Assembly (NCBI RefSeq): GCF_900112765.1
Contig: NZ_FOMZ01000006.1
Coordinates: 173,435 to 237,434 of the forward strand
Direction of reading: 5' to 3'
DNA from: Actinopolyspora alba
GTDB taxonomy: Bacteria; Actinomycetota; Actinomycetes; Mycobacteriales; Pseudonocardiaceae
DNA length: 64,000 nt
In this document: positions 63,841 to 64,000 of the stretch, piece by piece
How the letters are laid out: each line of letters opens with the position of its first letter
Numbering within the stretch: the stretch's first letter is position 1
Translations under genes and position numbers: made by a program
Notes under the pieces: generated by a model
Seen by the model: only the letters and a program-made list of their open reading frames with translations
Told to the model about the DNA's origin: nothing
Database searches by the model: none

Positions 63841-64000
63841 TCACGCGGCCAGGTGCCGCCAACTGTCCGGCTCGGCCCGCAGGTACTCGGCGAAACTCCA
63901 CGGCCGCCGCCCGGTGACGTGCTCGACCGTGTGGCTGGTCACCGAGGTTTCCCCCGAGGCGATGGCCAAATACGACCCCACCCAGGCGTCGACCTGCCAC
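63841..64000 (-). CDS. NmrA/NAD(P)H-binding family protein, C-terminal fragment
   Basis: Minus strand, entering from the right edge with only the last 52 codons visible: WQVDAWVGSYLAIASGE, TSVTSHTVEHVTGRRPWSFA and EYLRAEPDSWRHLAA then stop. This is the C-terminal end typical of NmrA-type atypical SDR proteins (THTVEHVTGRxP-xSFxEY). The Rossmann part lies outside the window. No gene start can be given. Confidence 0.75.
   Translation of the reverse strand, partial: WQVDAWVGSYLAIASGETSVTSHTVEHVTGRRPWSFAEYLRAEPDSWRHLAA

Overview
The window is very GC-rich, with dense codon-biased genes, short intergenic gaps, GTG/TTG starts and several apparently leaderless promoters, so it is a high-GC actinomycete chromosome. 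Gene content (EshA-type family 2B encapsulin, a CebR-like operator, a bla/blaA/blaB locus, a MAB_1171c-type membrane protein) suggests the Streptomyces/Saccharopolyspora/Actinopolyspora range, probably Pseudonocardiales; the genus is an inference I cannot prove from sequence alone.

Layout. 1-8.0 kb: start of an encapsulin shell gene at the left edge, an XRE regulator with a DUF4239 membrane protein and a secreted protein, a YdjM-like membrane hydrolase, an MFS exporter, a secreted NPP1/NLP (necrosis-inducing-like) protein and a RibD/DHFR-like reductase. 8.0-20.2 kb: a plant-polysaccharide locus with two LacI regulators, two GH3 enzymes, a GH12 endoglucanase and a GH127 arabinofuranosidase. 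Three operator types are visible: four copies of a new LacI-like site, a perfect 16-bp palindrome before GH127, and a near-perfect CebR box before the second GH3. 20.2-26.5 kb: a truncated CPBP protease, kynureninase overlapping an amidohydrolase, a DUF389 protein and an acyl-CoA synthetase. 26.9-37.2 kb: a fructose/fructan island (PfkB kinase, sugar porter, AGE epimerase, LacI regulator, GH32 levanase and a decayed second GH32) lying between two diverged direct repeats. 37.2-39.8 kb: a tyrosine recombinase divergent from a coiled-coil KfrA-like protein across a strikingly AT-rich gap. 39.8-42.5 kb: gene debris (resolvase, glyoxalase and short-chain dehydrogenase fragments) around small redox genes. 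42.5-48.4 kb: nitronate monooxygenase/TetR, isochorismatase-like hydrolase, ferredoxin, a MerR-peroxiredoxin fusion, an FAD oxidoreductase and CsaA. 48.4-51.3 kb: a class A beta-lactamase divergent from a LysR-BlaB operon. 51.4-54.1 kb: dienelactone hydrolase and a hydrolase-MerR operon. 54.6-59.4 kb: a three-gene membrane signalling-like module (inactive-looking NTPase/TM/periplasmic-binding receptor, ImmA/IrrE metallopeptidase, seven-helix MAB_1171c protein). 59.4-64 kb: RNA 2'-5' ligase-like protein, HrpB helicase, a third RibD/DHFR-like protein, a GNAT acetyltransferase and the end of an NmrA-type gene.

How it works together. The left half is a secreted saprophytic programme: GH12, GH3 and GH127 attack beta-glucan and arabinose-containing hemicellulose outside the cell under LacI-family control; the fructan island cuts levan-type polymer and channels fructose or its epimer through a porter, epimerase and kinase. 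The right half is mostly sensing, stress and antibiotic response. The strongest candidates for something little described are the 54.6-59.4 kb receptor/peptidase/7-TM module, the four-site LacI regulon, and the recombinase/coiled-coil pair.
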